Source of the DNA: Rummeliibacillus suwonensis | GTDB lineage: Bacteria; Bacillota; Bacilli; Bacillales_A; Planococcaceae | NCBI RefSeq assembly: GCF_007896435.1 | Contig: NZ_VCBL01000001.1 | Coordinates: 1,884,271-1,948,270 of the forward strand | Length of the DNA stretch: 64,000 nucleotides | Reading direction: 5' to 3' | In this document: piece after piece, positions 1 through 7,405 of the stretch | Position numbering within the stretch: the first letter of the stretch is position 1 | How the letters are laid out: each line of letters opens with the position of its first letter | Notes under the pieces: generated by a model | Database searches by the model: none | Seen by the model: the letters and a program-made list of their open reading frames with translations, nothing else | Told to the model about the DNA's origin: nothing | Position numbers and translations under genes: made by a program

Positions 1-584
1 CTGTGTTCCACAACCGTTACACCTATTTTTCGTAACAATTGTTTCTTCCACTCTTTTGCATCATGAGACATATGTACATTTACTTTAAACCCTAAAGTTG
101 CGCTCATGATCCCAATACTAAGCCCTAAATTCCCTGTGGAGCCGACCACAATTGTGTATTGGCTCAATAATTTCTGAATCGGTTTTATGGTAAAAATCTT
201 ATAATTATCCTCTAACCTTACAAACCTGTGCTCCATCGCAATTTTCTCTGCGGCATAAAGCACTTCATGAATCCCACCACGTGCCTTGATAGAACCGCTA
301 ATAGGCAACGCATCATCTCGTTTTACGTATAGTTTACCTTTAACCCCTAACTTTTGCTGCATGACCGGTACGGATTGCAATACGGATTCTACTTTCCCAT
401 CTTGTTTTTTCGTTTCAGGAAAAACCTCTTGAAAATAAGGGGCAAATCGCTTTAAACGCCCTTCAGCATCATCGATCAGCGCTGAGTCAATTTGATAAAT
501 CTCTGACTTCTTTTTATTTTTCCAAACAATCATCTTTTTACTTTTCAATTCATCGATTAAGTTCTGAAAAGGTGATAAATCCAT
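1..584 (-). CDS. dsdA: D-serine ammonia-lyase (dehydratase), 5' part only
   Basis: The reverse strand from 584 down to the window edge is open for about 194 codons. It starts ATG 12-18 nt after a GGGAGTGGG ribosome site. The translation contains KRDDALPISGSIKARGG, the pyridoxal-phosphate lysine region of D-serine dehydratase, and GSTGNLGLSIGI, the glycine-rich phosphate-binding loop of fold-type II PLP enzymes. The family converts D-serine to pyruvate and ammonia in the cytoplasm. The long N-terminal extension before the PLP lysine is typical of DsdA rather than of threonine dehydratase. The C-terminal half lies outside the window, so integrity of the gene cannot be judged. Confidence 0.9.
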   Translation of the reverse strand, partial: MDLSPFQNLIDELKSKKMIVWKNKKKSEIYQIDSALIDDAEGRLKRFAPYFQEVFPETKKQDGKVESVLQSVPVMQQKLGVKGKLYVKRDDALPISGSIKARGGIHEVLYAAEKIAMEHRFVRLEDNYKIFTIKPIQKLLSQYTIVVGSTGNLGLSIGIMSATLGFKVNVHMSHDAKEWKKQLLRKIGVTVVEH

Positions 585-641
585 TTTTCATCCCACTCCC
601 TTTCACCTCATATCATCACTTTATGAAAAATAGCCAAAAAA

Positions 642-681
642 ATCTAGTATTTCATCAACATTTTAAGATGAAATACTAGAT
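642..681 (-). terminator. Rho-independent terminator of the ABC exporter operon
   Basis: Perfect 15-bp inverted repeat (642-656 with 667-681) with a 10-nt loop. On the minus strand the stem is followed by seven T residues (plus-strand A run 636-642). It lies downstream of the permease stop at 925 and upstream of dsdA, so it ends the exporter transcript. Confidence 0.85.
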
Positions 682-701
682 GACTATTTAAATTTCTATA
701 T

Positions 702-856
702 AAAGTGAAACTTCGCCCAGTAGGGACCCTCTCTATCCCCACTGAGTGTTAGTTGAACCAATCGGGCTTCCACAGGCAGTTGTTCCCTCACTTATCTTCC
801 ATGTTTCCCTACATTTTAATGTGAGGGATCTTACTGCCTGTTGATGCGGGATAAAG
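702..856 (+). repeat. Family A repeat, copy A1
   Basis: Begins TAAAGTGAAACTTC, contains GTTGAACCAATCGGGC and a long hairpin between CAGGCAGTTG and TTACTGCCTG, and ends GCGGGATAAA. This is the short form, without the extra double-hairpin module. The sequence after the element repeats ATAAAGTGAAACT, so both ends carry that string. A family B right end (AATCAACACACC) survives at about 892-906, which suggests A1 sits in an older B copy. Confidence 0.8.
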
Positions 857-924
857 TGAAACTACATCATCAACTGTGCAACCTATCTCTTCCAAATCAA
901 CACACCTGACAATAAATATCTATT

Positions 925-1737
925 TTAAAGAGGCAAATCGCGTTTTTGAAAGAATAGAATGCCAATTGCGATTGTCAAAATCCCGATTAAACCTAAAAGA
1001 CTAAAAGATAAAACCAAATTCGCATCACCACTCACAATATCACTAGGGCTAAACAAAGAATAGATGGTGAAATGTCTTAGCCATTCAACTTTATCACTGA
1101 TTTTTCCAATCATATCTAGGCTGAAAAAACCAAATGCAATAGCCCCTGAAATTCCAAGCGATTTCTTTTCATCATTTGAAATACAGGATACTAGAAATGA
1201 AATCCCACCAACTGCAAAAAATAAAAGTAAGGCTGCGATATTGAGTTGAATGAATTTTAACGCATGAAATGAATCTTCCTCATTCAAAAATAAAGCATAT
1301 CCTACAAAACCAGAAATTGTTGTTATCAGCATAATTAGAAAAATTCCCGTAAAGAAAACACAAGCTTGAGTAAAGACAACCTTTCCTCTTGTGATAGGAG
1401 TTGATAGTAAATAGGCCATTGAGCCTTGATCCACCAGTTTAGCCACCAACTGAGTTGGAAGAATGACACAAAAAATAGTTAAGATGATGGTCAAAATAAC
1501 CCCATAGTATTCACCTGAGATAAAAGATTCAAAGCTGCCAAAACCATTTTCAAACCCAAAAGCTTTTAGTAAACTTTCTGGCATTACTTTTACAAATTCA
1601 TTTAAAGATTTTGTATTAACGGCAATACTTGGGTAGATCCATACCATCAAAATCATGTAAAAGGCTGAACCAATCGCATAATTCAGTATGCTTTTCATTT
1701 GGATTTTCATCATTTGTTTATATAGTGGAAAATTCAT
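925..1737 (-). CDS. ABC-2 type transporter permease
   Basis: A 270-residue membrane protein with about six hydrophobic segments: one near residues 20-40, a pair around 80-105, then around 120-150, 165-185, 195-210 and 240-262. The pattern is that of ABC-2 export permeases. The start is preceded by GGGGAGAG inside the end of the ATPase gene, and only 2 nt separate it from that stop, so the two are translationally coupled. The substrate cannot be read from sequence. Drug or peptide efflux is plausible from the TetR neighbour, but this is inference. Confidence 0.85.
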   Translation of the reverse strand: MNFPLYKQMMKIQMKSILNYAIGSAFYMILMVWIYPSIAVNTKSLNEFVKVMPESLLKAFGFENGFGSFESFISGEYYGVILTIILTIFCVILPTQLVAKLVDQGSMAYLLSTPITRGKVVFTQACVFFTGIFLIMLITTISGFVGYALFLNEEDSFHALKFIQLNIAALLLFFAVGGISFLVSCISNDEKKSLGISGAIAFGFFSLDMIGKISDKVEWLRHFTIYSLFSPSDIVSGDANLVLSFSLLGLIGILTIAIGILFFQKRDLPL

Positions 1738-1739
1738 CG

Positions 1740-2618
1740 TTATCTCTCCCCTTCATAGTAATTGATGAAAATTTCCTCGAGATTTTGCGTAAACACATCT
1801 ATGTTTCGCACAGGATATTTAGATGTTTCAGCTAAAAATTCATCGAAGTTTCCTTGAATTGCTACCCGTACTACATTTTTTTGATGAAATACAATATCTA
1901 ACTTTGATTTTGTAAAGGTATCTGCATCCGTTGAATTTTGGAAAGTAACTTCAAAAAGCTTACGTTGCATAGATTGTAATTCGTGAATATCTTTTATAGT
2001 TACAATCTTGCCATTTTTAATAATGGCAGCACGATCACAAGTTTTCTCAACTTCTTCCATACTGTGGGATGACAACAAAATAGTTTTGCCCTTTGCCTTT
2101 TCCTCTAACATCAGTTCGATAAATAGTCTTTGCATTAAAGGATCTAAACCAGATGTTGGCTCATCTAAAATAATGACTTCTGGATTATGCATAAGGGCTG
2201 CAACGATTCCCACTTTTTGCTTCATCCCTTTAGACATTTTTCGAATCGGTGTATTGACATCCAATCGAAGTCTTTCTATCAATTGCTTTTGCTTTGACAA
2301 ATCATCTAAGCCTTGCATCCTCGCTATAAAATCCAAGAATCCTTTCCCTGTCATCCCCTCTAAAAAAGCGATTTCCCCTGGCAAATAACCAATGTATTTT
2401 TGTACTTTGCCCTGACTTTTCCACGTATCTAAATCATTTACCTTTATGTATCCATTATCTGGCTTCATAAAGCCCATAATATGGCGGATTGTTGTAGACT
2501 TTCCAGAACCATTTGGACCTAAAAAACCAAACACTTCCCCCTTTTTGACGGAGAATGAAACATTGAATATCCCTTTGCCATTTTTAAACTTCTTTGTCAC
2601 ATCATGAACTTCTAACAA
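1740..2618 (-). CDS. ABC transporter ATP-binding protein
   Basis: Contains a Walker A motif (GPNGSGKST, about residues 33-41), Q-loop region, signature-like KMSKGMKQK, Walker B (VIILDEPTSGLDP) and switch histidine (LLSSHSMEEVEKTCDR). The C-terminal extension is of the type common in exporters of the CcmA class. A GTG at 2627 overlaps the ribosome site; the TTG at 2618 stands 8 nt after GGAGG and gives a product starting LEVHDVTKKF, so I chose it. It energises the permease that follows. A strong promoter with a palindrome in its spacer lies upstream at 2672-2700. Confidence 0.9.
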   Translation of the reverse strand: MLEVHDVTKKFKNGKGIFNVSFSVKKGEVFGFLGPNGSGKSTTIRHIMGFMKPDNGYIKVNDLDTWKSQGKVQKYIGYLPGEIAFLEGMTGKGFLDFIARMQGLDDLSKQKQLIERLRLDVNTPIRKMSKGMKQKVGIVAALMHNPEVIILDEPTSGLDPLMQRLFIELMLEEKAKGKTILLSSHSMEEVEKTCDRAAIIKNGKIVTIKDIHELQSMQRKLFEVTFQNSTDADTFTKSKLDIVFHQKNVVRVAIQGNFDEFLAETSKYPVRNIDVFTQNLEEIFINYYEGER

Positions 2619-2671
2619 GTTAAACACCTCCGTTAAATTATGAAATTTTGCATCTATTTTATTTCATAATT

Positions 2672-2700
2672 ATCTTATTCCTTCATGACAATCATGTCAA
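2672..2700 (-). promoter_or_regulatory. Promoter of the ABC exporter with embedded palindrome (candidate TetR operator)
   Basis: On the minus strand TTGACA (2700-2695), a 17-bp spacer and TAAGAT (2677-2672) form a good sigma-A promoter. The spacer and -35 overlap a perfect inverted repeat, TGACA-TGAT-TGTCA (2686-2699). A repressor bound there would occlude RNA polymerase. The divergent TetR protein is the obvious candidate; that link is inferred. Confidence 0.6.
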
Positions 2701-2714
2701 TGTAATTATGAAAT

Positions 2715-2971
2715 CAAGTGTGTTGATTATCCGATTTTGACCATAAAAATGGAAGAATTCGTTGCTTTCCGCTGCGGCTTGCTCGCTTTCCTGCGGGCGA
2801 ACGCTGAGCCGCTTCCTTCGCTTACGCTCCGTGCAGGGTCTCAGCTGTTCGCTTTTCCCACGGGAGTCGAGCAAGCCTTCGCTCCAATCTATATAAATGG
2901 AGCTAAAAATACATGTTTCTCTAAGGATTACGTCAAATATATTTCCTGATTTCTTCCTAATCAACACACCT
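2715..2971 (+). mobile_element. Family B MITE-like repeat, copy B1
   Basis: Left end CAAGTGTGTTGATTA and right end TAATCAACACACCT are inverted copies (12 bp perfect). The 10 bp on each side, ATTATGAAAT (2705-2714) and ATAATGAAAT (2972-2981), differ at one base and look like a target duplication. The interior folds back (GCTTGCTCGC with GTCGAGCAAGC; GCTGAG with CTCAGC). It has no coding capacity; reading frames through it are chance. Confidence 0.8.
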
Positions 2972-3002
2972 ATAATGAAATATTTATATGTTATAATTTC
3001 AT

Positions 3003-3155
3003 AAAGTGAAACTTCTCTCAGCGGTGGCTCTCTATCCCCACTAAGCGTTAGTTGAACCAATCGGACTTTTACAGGCAGTTGTTCCCTCAATTACCTTCTA
3101 TATTTTCCCACATCTTGATGTGAGGGAACTTACTGCCTATTGATGCGGGGTAAAT
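3003..3155 (+). repeat. Family A repeat, copy A2
   Basis: Short form, starting TAAAGTGAAACTTC and ending GCGGGGTAAA, with GTTGAACCAATCGGAC and the long CAGGCAGTTG / TTACTGCCT hairpin. It ends 26 nt before the TetR start codon, so the tetR transcript probably carries it as 5' leader. Confidence 0.8.
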
Positions 3156-3180
3156 AGGAAATAATAGCAAGGAGAAAAAC

Positions 3181-3771
3181 ATGAATGGATTTGAAAAAAG
3201 AGCGGCATTGATTAAAGAAAAAATTTTAAAAACGACGTTAAAAATGCTACAAACATATGAGCCTAGTCAACTACGAATTGCTGATATTGCAAAGATAGCA
3301 AAAGTTTCTCAAGTTACGATTTATAATTATTTTGGCAGTAAAGATGCTTTAATCCATGAATCAGTCAAACGTTATATAGATGTTTCGATCCAAGATTTTC
3401 AGGTGTATATGCAACAAGAAGATCCCATAAAGGAAAAAATCGAGCGAATGCTATTGCAAAATCAAGAATCATACGGAGTCCTATCTCCCTCTTTGATAAA
3501 GCGGTTAATCGCTAAAGACGAAGAGATCGCCAGCTATATTCAAGAAGAAACCAAAGAAAGAATTATTCCACTCCTTGTTCAAATGATTGATGCAGGGAAG
3601 AAAAATGGGGAAATATCCAAAAAAATAACAGCAGAAGGCTTTTTAGTATTTATTAACTTTATGAATCTACATTACGAGGAACTTCTGGACATTGTTACAC
3701 AACAGGATAACACAGACTTAATCGACAGTCTCCACCATATATTTTTCTATGGAATATGTGGGAAAGAATGA
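3181..3771 (+). CDS. TetR/AcrR family transcriptional regulator
   Basis: A 196-residue protein with an N-terminal helix-turn-helix (LRIADIAKIAKVSQVTIYNYFGSKDAL, about residues 32-57), the conserved TetR DNA-binding signature, followed by an all-helical ligand domain. The ribosome site AAGGAG lies 6 nt before the ATG. It is divergent from the ABC exporter, whose promoter contains a palindrome. Its own upstream region is occupied by repeats B1 and A2, so the two divergent units are separated by about 500 bp of repeat DNA, unusual for a TetR-exporter pair. Confidence 0.9.
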   Translation: MNGFEKRAALIKEKILKTTLKMLQTYEPSQLRIADIAKIAKVSQVTIYNYFGSKDALIHESVKRYIDVSIQDFQVYMQQEDPIKEKIERMLLQNQESYGVLSPSLIKRLIAKDEEIASYIQEETKERIIPLLVQMIDAGKKNGEISKKITAEGFLVFINFMNLHYEELLDIVTQQDNTDLIDSLHHIFFYGICGKE

Positions 3772-3832
3772 AAATATATTGTCATTACTTATTAGAACAT
3801 GCAGTGTATTCTTCATCTCTCATTGAGTACTA

Positions 3833-3937
3833 CGCCTTTTTAAGGCAGTCGATCCCTCACTCTTATACTCTGCTTATACTGGAATCTTGAGATAAGGTCC
3901 TACTTGCTGCCCATTAATATAGGATAAAGCGAAACTT
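3833..3937 (+). repeat. Family A repeat, truncated copy A3
   Basis: Only the right part of the family is recognisable: AAGGCAGTCGATCCCTCAC, a hairpin arm ending CTTACTTGCTGCCC, then ATAGGATAAA followed by GCGAAACTTC. The left hairpin and the CCAATCGG box are missing or degenerate. Confidence 0.55.
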
Positions 3938-3990
3938 CTCACATGCCTTACACTATGACAACGAAATTGATTATATTAGATCAAAAAATA

Positions 3991-4029
3991 AAAGCGATTG
4001 TTAAGAATTTTATTTCTTACAATCGCTTT
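3991..4029 (-). terminator. Rho-independent terminator of the yvrJ transcript
   Basis: Inverted repeat of about 16 bp (AAAGCGATTGT... with ...ACAATCGCTTT) immediately beyond the stop at 4031. On the minus strand it is followed by TTTTATTTTTT. Confidence 0.8.
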
Positions 4030-4030
4030 C

Positions 4031-4282
4031 TTAATCATATTTTGTTATAACTCTTATCAAATTTTTACAGATCCTTTTCCGTATGACTATTTGACATGAT
4101 TTTCTACCCTTCTCATAGGATATCTGTATGATGGGCAAAATGGTTACTCCAACATCCACCATATGGCAAGTTATTTTAGGTAACATTGCTTGACGGGCAA
4201 TCATATCATCTTCTTGTAATCTTATTAGATGTTTCAATAATAATCGATGAGCAATTTTTGAAAGCAGTTTTTGAAAGTTCAT
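4031..4282 (-). CDS. Hypothetical small protein, 83 residues
   Basis: Unrecognised. The reading frame starts 47 nt after the yvrJ stop, on the same strand, and its stop codon touches the terminator hairpin at 3991-4029, which favours a real cistron. Against it, the ribosome site is poor: only GAGGGATC about 14 nt upstream. The product is basic, with one weakly hydrophobic stretch around residues 36-52 and a Lys/Arg-rich tail. It could also be a decayed gene or untranslated 3' region. Confidence 0.35.
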   Translation of the reverse strand: MNFQKLLSKIAHRLLLKHLIRLQEDDMIARQAMLPKITCHMVDVGVTILPIIQISYEKGRKSCQIVIRKRICKNLIRVITKYD

Positions 4283-4329
4283 GGAAATAGTGAGATCCCT
4301 CTATACTGATAATGTTCTATTATTTTAGA

Positions 4330-4479
4330 TTACTCCTTTCCCTTTGATAAATCCAAAATGACATTTTCAAGCTTTTCAAACTTCTTTTCAAAGCGAAGAA
4401 ACAGATAAATGGTAATGGCAATCGGAAAACCAAAATTTCCTAGTAAGCTGACCCATAATGGGAAATCTGTAGCATTCAT
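4330..4479 (-). CDS. yvrJ: YvrJ family protein
   Basis: A 49-residue protein: short N-terminus, one transmembrane helix (about residues 9-29, LLGNFGFPIAITIYLFL) and a charged amphipathic tail (FEKKFEKLENVILDL). This is the YvrJ family architecture. GGAGGTGAG stands directly before two consecutive ATG codons at 4482 and 4479; the second has better spacing. The open frame extends further upstream but without translation signals. In Bacillus subtilis yvrJ belongs with oxdC to the regulon of the SigO-RsoA two-part sigma factor, and both sigma genes are found just upstream here. Confidence 0.8.
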   Translation of the reverse strand: MNATDFPLWVSLLGNFGFPIAITIYLFLRFEKKFEKLENVILDLSKGKE

Positions 4480-4501
4480 CATCTCACCTCCCTCCATTAG
4501 T

Positions 4502-4529
4502 GTTGATATATCAACGGTTTGACCCGTTT
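4502..4529 (-). promoter_or_regulatory. Palindrome and small hairpin in the yvrJ leader
   Basis: GTTGATATATCAAC (4502-4515) is a perfect 14-bp palindrome, adjoining a small inverted repeat AACGG...CCGTT (4514-4529), 25-50 nt upstream of the yvrJ start. It could be an operator or an RNA hairpin; no further support. Confidence 0.35.
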
Positions 4530-4604
4530 TACATAATTTTAAAAATTTTTTAACATGACAATTTGGCATCATTTTCTAGTCATTTAAATATAATTTATTT
4601 GATA

Positions 4605-4820
4605 AAGTGAAACTCCATCAGTGGGGGTTTTTCTTCATCCCCCTCTAAAATAGAAGAACTCAGGTTAAAAGCGCCACATCCTATGGCAACACCTGAGGGA
4701 CCAACATCTTGTTGGCTCGAACCAATCGGACTTTTACGGGCAGTTGATCCCCCATCTATCTTTTTCGTTTCTCCCTATATCTTGAGATGGGCTCTTACTG
4801 CCCGTTAAAGCGGGATAAAT
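4605..4820 (+). repeat. Family A repeat, long copy A4
   Basis: Starts TAAAGTGAAACTCC, then a hairpin of GTGGGGG against CCCCC, the double-hairpin module (about 4657-4717), CGAACCAATCGG, the long ACGGGCAGTTG / TTACTGCCCGT hairpin and GCGGGATAAA. It separates yvrJ from rsoA-sigO. Confidence 0.85.
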
Positions 4821-4899
4821 ACGTTTCGCCTTTTCTAAAATTTTTATCAAACATATCAATCAAGAAAAATTAGGATCAATACTGGCTAATCACAGGTCA

Positions 4900-5088
4900 A
4901 TAATTCTTGTTTCCAGTTCACTAGTTACGGATTGCTCAACTCTTCGAAAATGCATTTGCATTCCCTTCATACGGTATTAATCAAAGAAGTAAATTCAAAG
5001 TCCCGCAAGAAAGCGAGCAATCCGCAGCGAAAATCAATTGATGATGCCTTTTATAATGGATAACACCAGATTATCAATATGCATGATT
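4900..5088 (-). repeat. Family B repeat, degenerate minus-strand copy B2
   Basis: Read on the minus strand, this stretch gives GGTGTTATCC, TTGATTTTCGCTGCGG, TTGCTCGCTTTC, GCGGGACTTTGAAT and an AATGCATTTTCGAAGAG segment, in the same order as the long family B copies. The ends have decayed and there is no clear target duplication. It is the only reverse-oriented copy seen. Confidence 0.6.
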
Positions 5089-5100
5089 TTTTAAACATCA

Positions 5101-5361
5101 TTACTTAACTACTTTATAACTCTCTTTATAGTGATTTTGCCTTTCGTAAAATCGCCAAAAGCCATCCAACTCATCTACTTCATACATTTTAATAATAGAA
5201 ATCAGTTTAAGTTCTAGCTCTTGTTCGATATCTACTCTATTCTGGAATTTTGTTTGTTGAAGGGATTTTTTAATTTTAGGTTTGAAAGCTTTTAATATCT
5301 TTTCAACTGCTTCAGTGTCATTTTTGGAGTCAATTGCCAACTGATACAAAGTTTTCGCCAT
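5101..5361 (-). CDS. rsoA: RsoA-like sigma co-factor (region 2-type partner of SigO)
   Basis: An 86-residue helical protein starting 19 nt after the sigma factor gene, with an AGGAGGAGAT ribosome site. Size, position directly after sigO and the sequence style (VDIEQELELKLISII, resembling sigma region 2.1/2.2 of small sigma proteins) match RsoA of Bacillus subtilis, which supplies the -10 recognition part that SigO lacks. Assignment rests mainly on context and general similarity; a profile comparison would settle it. Confidence 0.65.
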   Translation of the reverse strand: MAKTLYQLAIDSKNDTEAVEKILKAFKPKIKKSLQQTKFQNRVDIEQELELKLISIIKMYEVDELDGFWRFYERQNHYKESYKVVK

Positions 5362-5380
5362 GAAATCTCCTCCTTTTTAT

Positions 5381-5977
5381 TTAAAGAATACATTTTTCTA
5401 GTGTAATATTTAAATCTCCTCTTATTCTCTTTAAGGCTTTATTCCGAGATTTTGAAACCGCTTGCTGAGATTTTTTTAAGTGTTTTCCAACTTCAGAATC
5501 GGTCCATCCTTTTATATACACAAGATAGAGAATATGTCTTTGATTTGGAGTCAACCTTTTCACTGCTTCATATATTTTGGAATCTGTTATATAATCTAAA
5601 ATGTTATCTGATTTTAACTCAAAGTCCTCATGATAAATCGTCATATCCTTTAATGACATATCTGAATCTTCTTTTACAGGCTGATCCAGCATTATTGGAA
5701 ACTGATAATTCAATTTACGAATTTTTTTATCTAAATTAATTGCGTGAAAATAAAGTGTTGAAGAGATATACGCCGTAAAACGAATATTGAAATAAAACCC
5801 TCGGAATGCCTGATCTAATTGTTCCTTATTTTGACAAGTTGGATCACAAATGGACTGTTTAAGTAATTGATAATTCGCTTTTTTTGATAAAAAATCCTTA
5901 ATAATTGGATTATTTAAAAACGCTTTGTTTTCCTCAATAAATTTGCGAAATTTATAGCAATCATTATTCTTTTCCAA
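5381..5977 (-). CDS. sigO: Sigma-70 family RNA polymerase sigma factor, SigO-like
   Basis: A 198-residue protein. The C-terminal part (about residues 135-190) is a clear sigma region 4 helix-turn-helix: LTPNQRHILYLVYIKGWTDSEVG... then SQQAVSKSRNKALKRIR. The N-terminal part is not a standard region 2, as expected for SigO, which needs RsoA. It starts at TTG (5977) after AGGGGG with 8 nt spacing. With rsoA 19 nt downstream and yvrJ beyond, the locus parallels sigO-rsoA-yvrJ of Bacillus subtilis. Its regulon here is unknown; oxdC, the classic target, is not in the window. Confidence 0.75.
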   Translation of the reverse strand: MEKNNDCYKFRKFIEENKAFLNNPIIKDFLSKKANYQLLKQSICDPTCQNKEQLDQAFRGFYFNIRFTAYISSTLYFHAINLDKKIRKLNYQFPIMLDQPVKEDSDMSLKDMTIYHEDFELKSDNILDYITDSKIYEAVKRLTPNQRHILYLVYIKGWTDSEVGKHLKKSQQAVSKSRNKALKRIRGDLNITLEKCIL

Positions 5978-6704
5978 TTTTAATCCCCCTTTTCTAAAAG
6001 ATCAGCTATCGTAAACACTGCAGCTACTATTTCTTCTCCTCAAAACCAAAACAGCAAATAATTATCATTAAATCATTAAAATCAGTCATTTTGAATCACT
6101 TTATTGAAAATAATTATTATTTTTTTTTGAACATTTAATAAATAAAAGAATAATTTAGAAGAAAAATAACAACCTCCTTTCAATACTTATAAATCTCTAT
6201 AATAACATTTTAGTAATTTTTTTCAAAAACATGCAAGAATATTGGATTTTTTTATGTTTATTCTTTCATTGATATTCAAATTCCTCCTTAAATGGTTTTT
6301 TTTACAAAATAAAACAAAAACGAAACATGTTGCTACTTAAAAAGCAATACTTTCTGACATTTGCCCGCCCTTTTTTCGACCTAATCATCATTCGATTATT
6401 TACTCAATCAAAAAAACAACACGAACCTATACTCAACTGCACCTCCAATTTGTTAGATCGTATCTAACAATTAGGATGAAGTTCAGCTTTACATATAGGC
6501 TGTGTTGTTTTTTTATAAATGCTTATTATCTGTAACAGGCAATAGCCCCTACGCCAACTACTACAGATGCAAGTCAGTTTTCATATGCAAATGCCCTACT
6601 CCTAATCTGTACAGAAAAAAGTGCAGGATCACTGCTCCCTAAAGGCCGATTCTTTGAAGCAGCACCAGAGAAAAACTTCACTAGGTGTGTGATCTCACTT
6701 TTTA
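5978..6704. other. 727-bp intergenic region upstream of sigO and downstream of the Pel operon
   Basis: AT-rich. It holds the nested hairpin terminator at 6411-6514. Two strong ribosome-site-like tracts on the minus strand (near 6171 and 6288) are followed only by very short frames. A weak hairpin with a T run lies near 6616-6635 on the minus strand. I see no supportable gene. Confidence 0.6.
6411..6514. terminator. Nested-hairpin bidirectional terminator of the Pel operon
   Basis: Outer arms AAAAAACAACAC (6411-6422) and GTGTTGTTTTTT (6502-6513), second arms CCTATA (6426-6431) and TATAGG (6494-6499), and an internal perfect 9-bp hairpin TTGTTAGAT/ATCTAACAA (6450-6470). T runs are present on both strands. 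It lies 190 nt beyond the last gene of the Pel operon. Confidence 0.75.
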
Positions 6705-7385
6705 CTATTGGGCGTAATCACCCGTATAGTTGACTAGTGAACAGGATTGTACACCTGCTGTTTGATCGATTGTTTTCATAAACGCAGTATTGTCATCAAC
6801 GATATTGATCTCCAAAGTGATCTCTGTAAAACCATTTCGAATAGATTTAGATTTAAGTTTTGTATTAAGTTTTCGCAGTAATACTCGTAATTCATCTGTC
6901 GCTTCATCCGTGTGACGTACTATTAGCAAATAAGCTTCATGTTTTGTTTTCTTTTTAGACAGCCATGCGATAACAATCCCAAAGACTAACGAGCCAATAA
7001 TGGATAAGGGATACATTTTTGCCCCTGTTGCAATACCTGCAGCAATCGCCCAAAACATGTAAACAATATCCAAAGGGTCTTTTACAGCTGTTCTAAAACG
7101 AACAATACTTAATGCCCCTACCATCCCTAAAGACAAGATTATATTCGTGCTAATAGTCATAATGATCAATGTGGTGATCATTGTCATCAGTACAAAAGAG
7201 ACATTGTAGTTGTAACTGTATACAACACCGCGAAAATATTTTTTATAAATCCAATAGATAAACATCCCAATACCAAAAGAACAAGCTAAACCTAATAATA
7301 TATCAATATAAGATACCGTCCCAAATGATTCGAGATGGAGCACACTTTTTTTAAAAAAATCCTTAAAGCTTAATGTATCATTCAT
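6705..7385 (-). CDS. DUF4956 domain membrane protein, last gene of the Pel/CotH operon
   Basis: A 226-residue protein with a cytoplasmic or re-entrant start, about four membrane helices (around residues 23-45, 60-85, 90-110 and 117-142) and a roughly 75-residue soluble C-terminal domain with an ACT-like beta-alpha pattern. The segment LGMVGALSIVRFRTAVKDPLDIVYMFWAIAAGIATGA is the conserved core of DUF4956. Ribosome site AAGGGGAATTTAT. It begins 20 nt after the VTC-domain gene. DUF4956, VTC and CotH proteins are often neighbours in Firmicutes; the biochemical role is not established. Confidence 0.85.
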   Translation of the reverse strand: MNDTLSFKDFFKKSVLHLESFGTVSYIDILLGLACSFGIGMFIYWIYKKYFRGVVYSYNYNVSFVLMTMITTLIIMTISTNIILSLGMVGALSIVRFRTAVKDPLDIVYMFWAIAAGIATGAKMYPLSIIGSLVFGIVIAWLSKKKTKHEAYLLIVRHTDEATDELRVLLRKLNTKLKSKSIRNGFTEITLEINIVDDNTAFMKTIDQTAGVQSCSLVNYTGDYAQ

Positions 7386-7405
7386 ATAAATTCCCCTTCA
7401 ATTTT

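Noticed and set aside
2692-3090. 132-codon minus-strand frame and its 70-codon plus-strand counterpart (2737-2949)
   Set aside because: Both run through repeats B1 and A2; similar GC-richer hairpin DNA gives frames at every B copy (17666-17860, 17848-18078, 19622-19903, 39918-40121). No ribosome sites, no conserved product.
6050-6130. Fur-box-like AATAATTATCATT and AATAATTATTAT upstream of sigO
   Set aside because: Only partial matches in a very AT-rich stretch; not distinguishable from chance.
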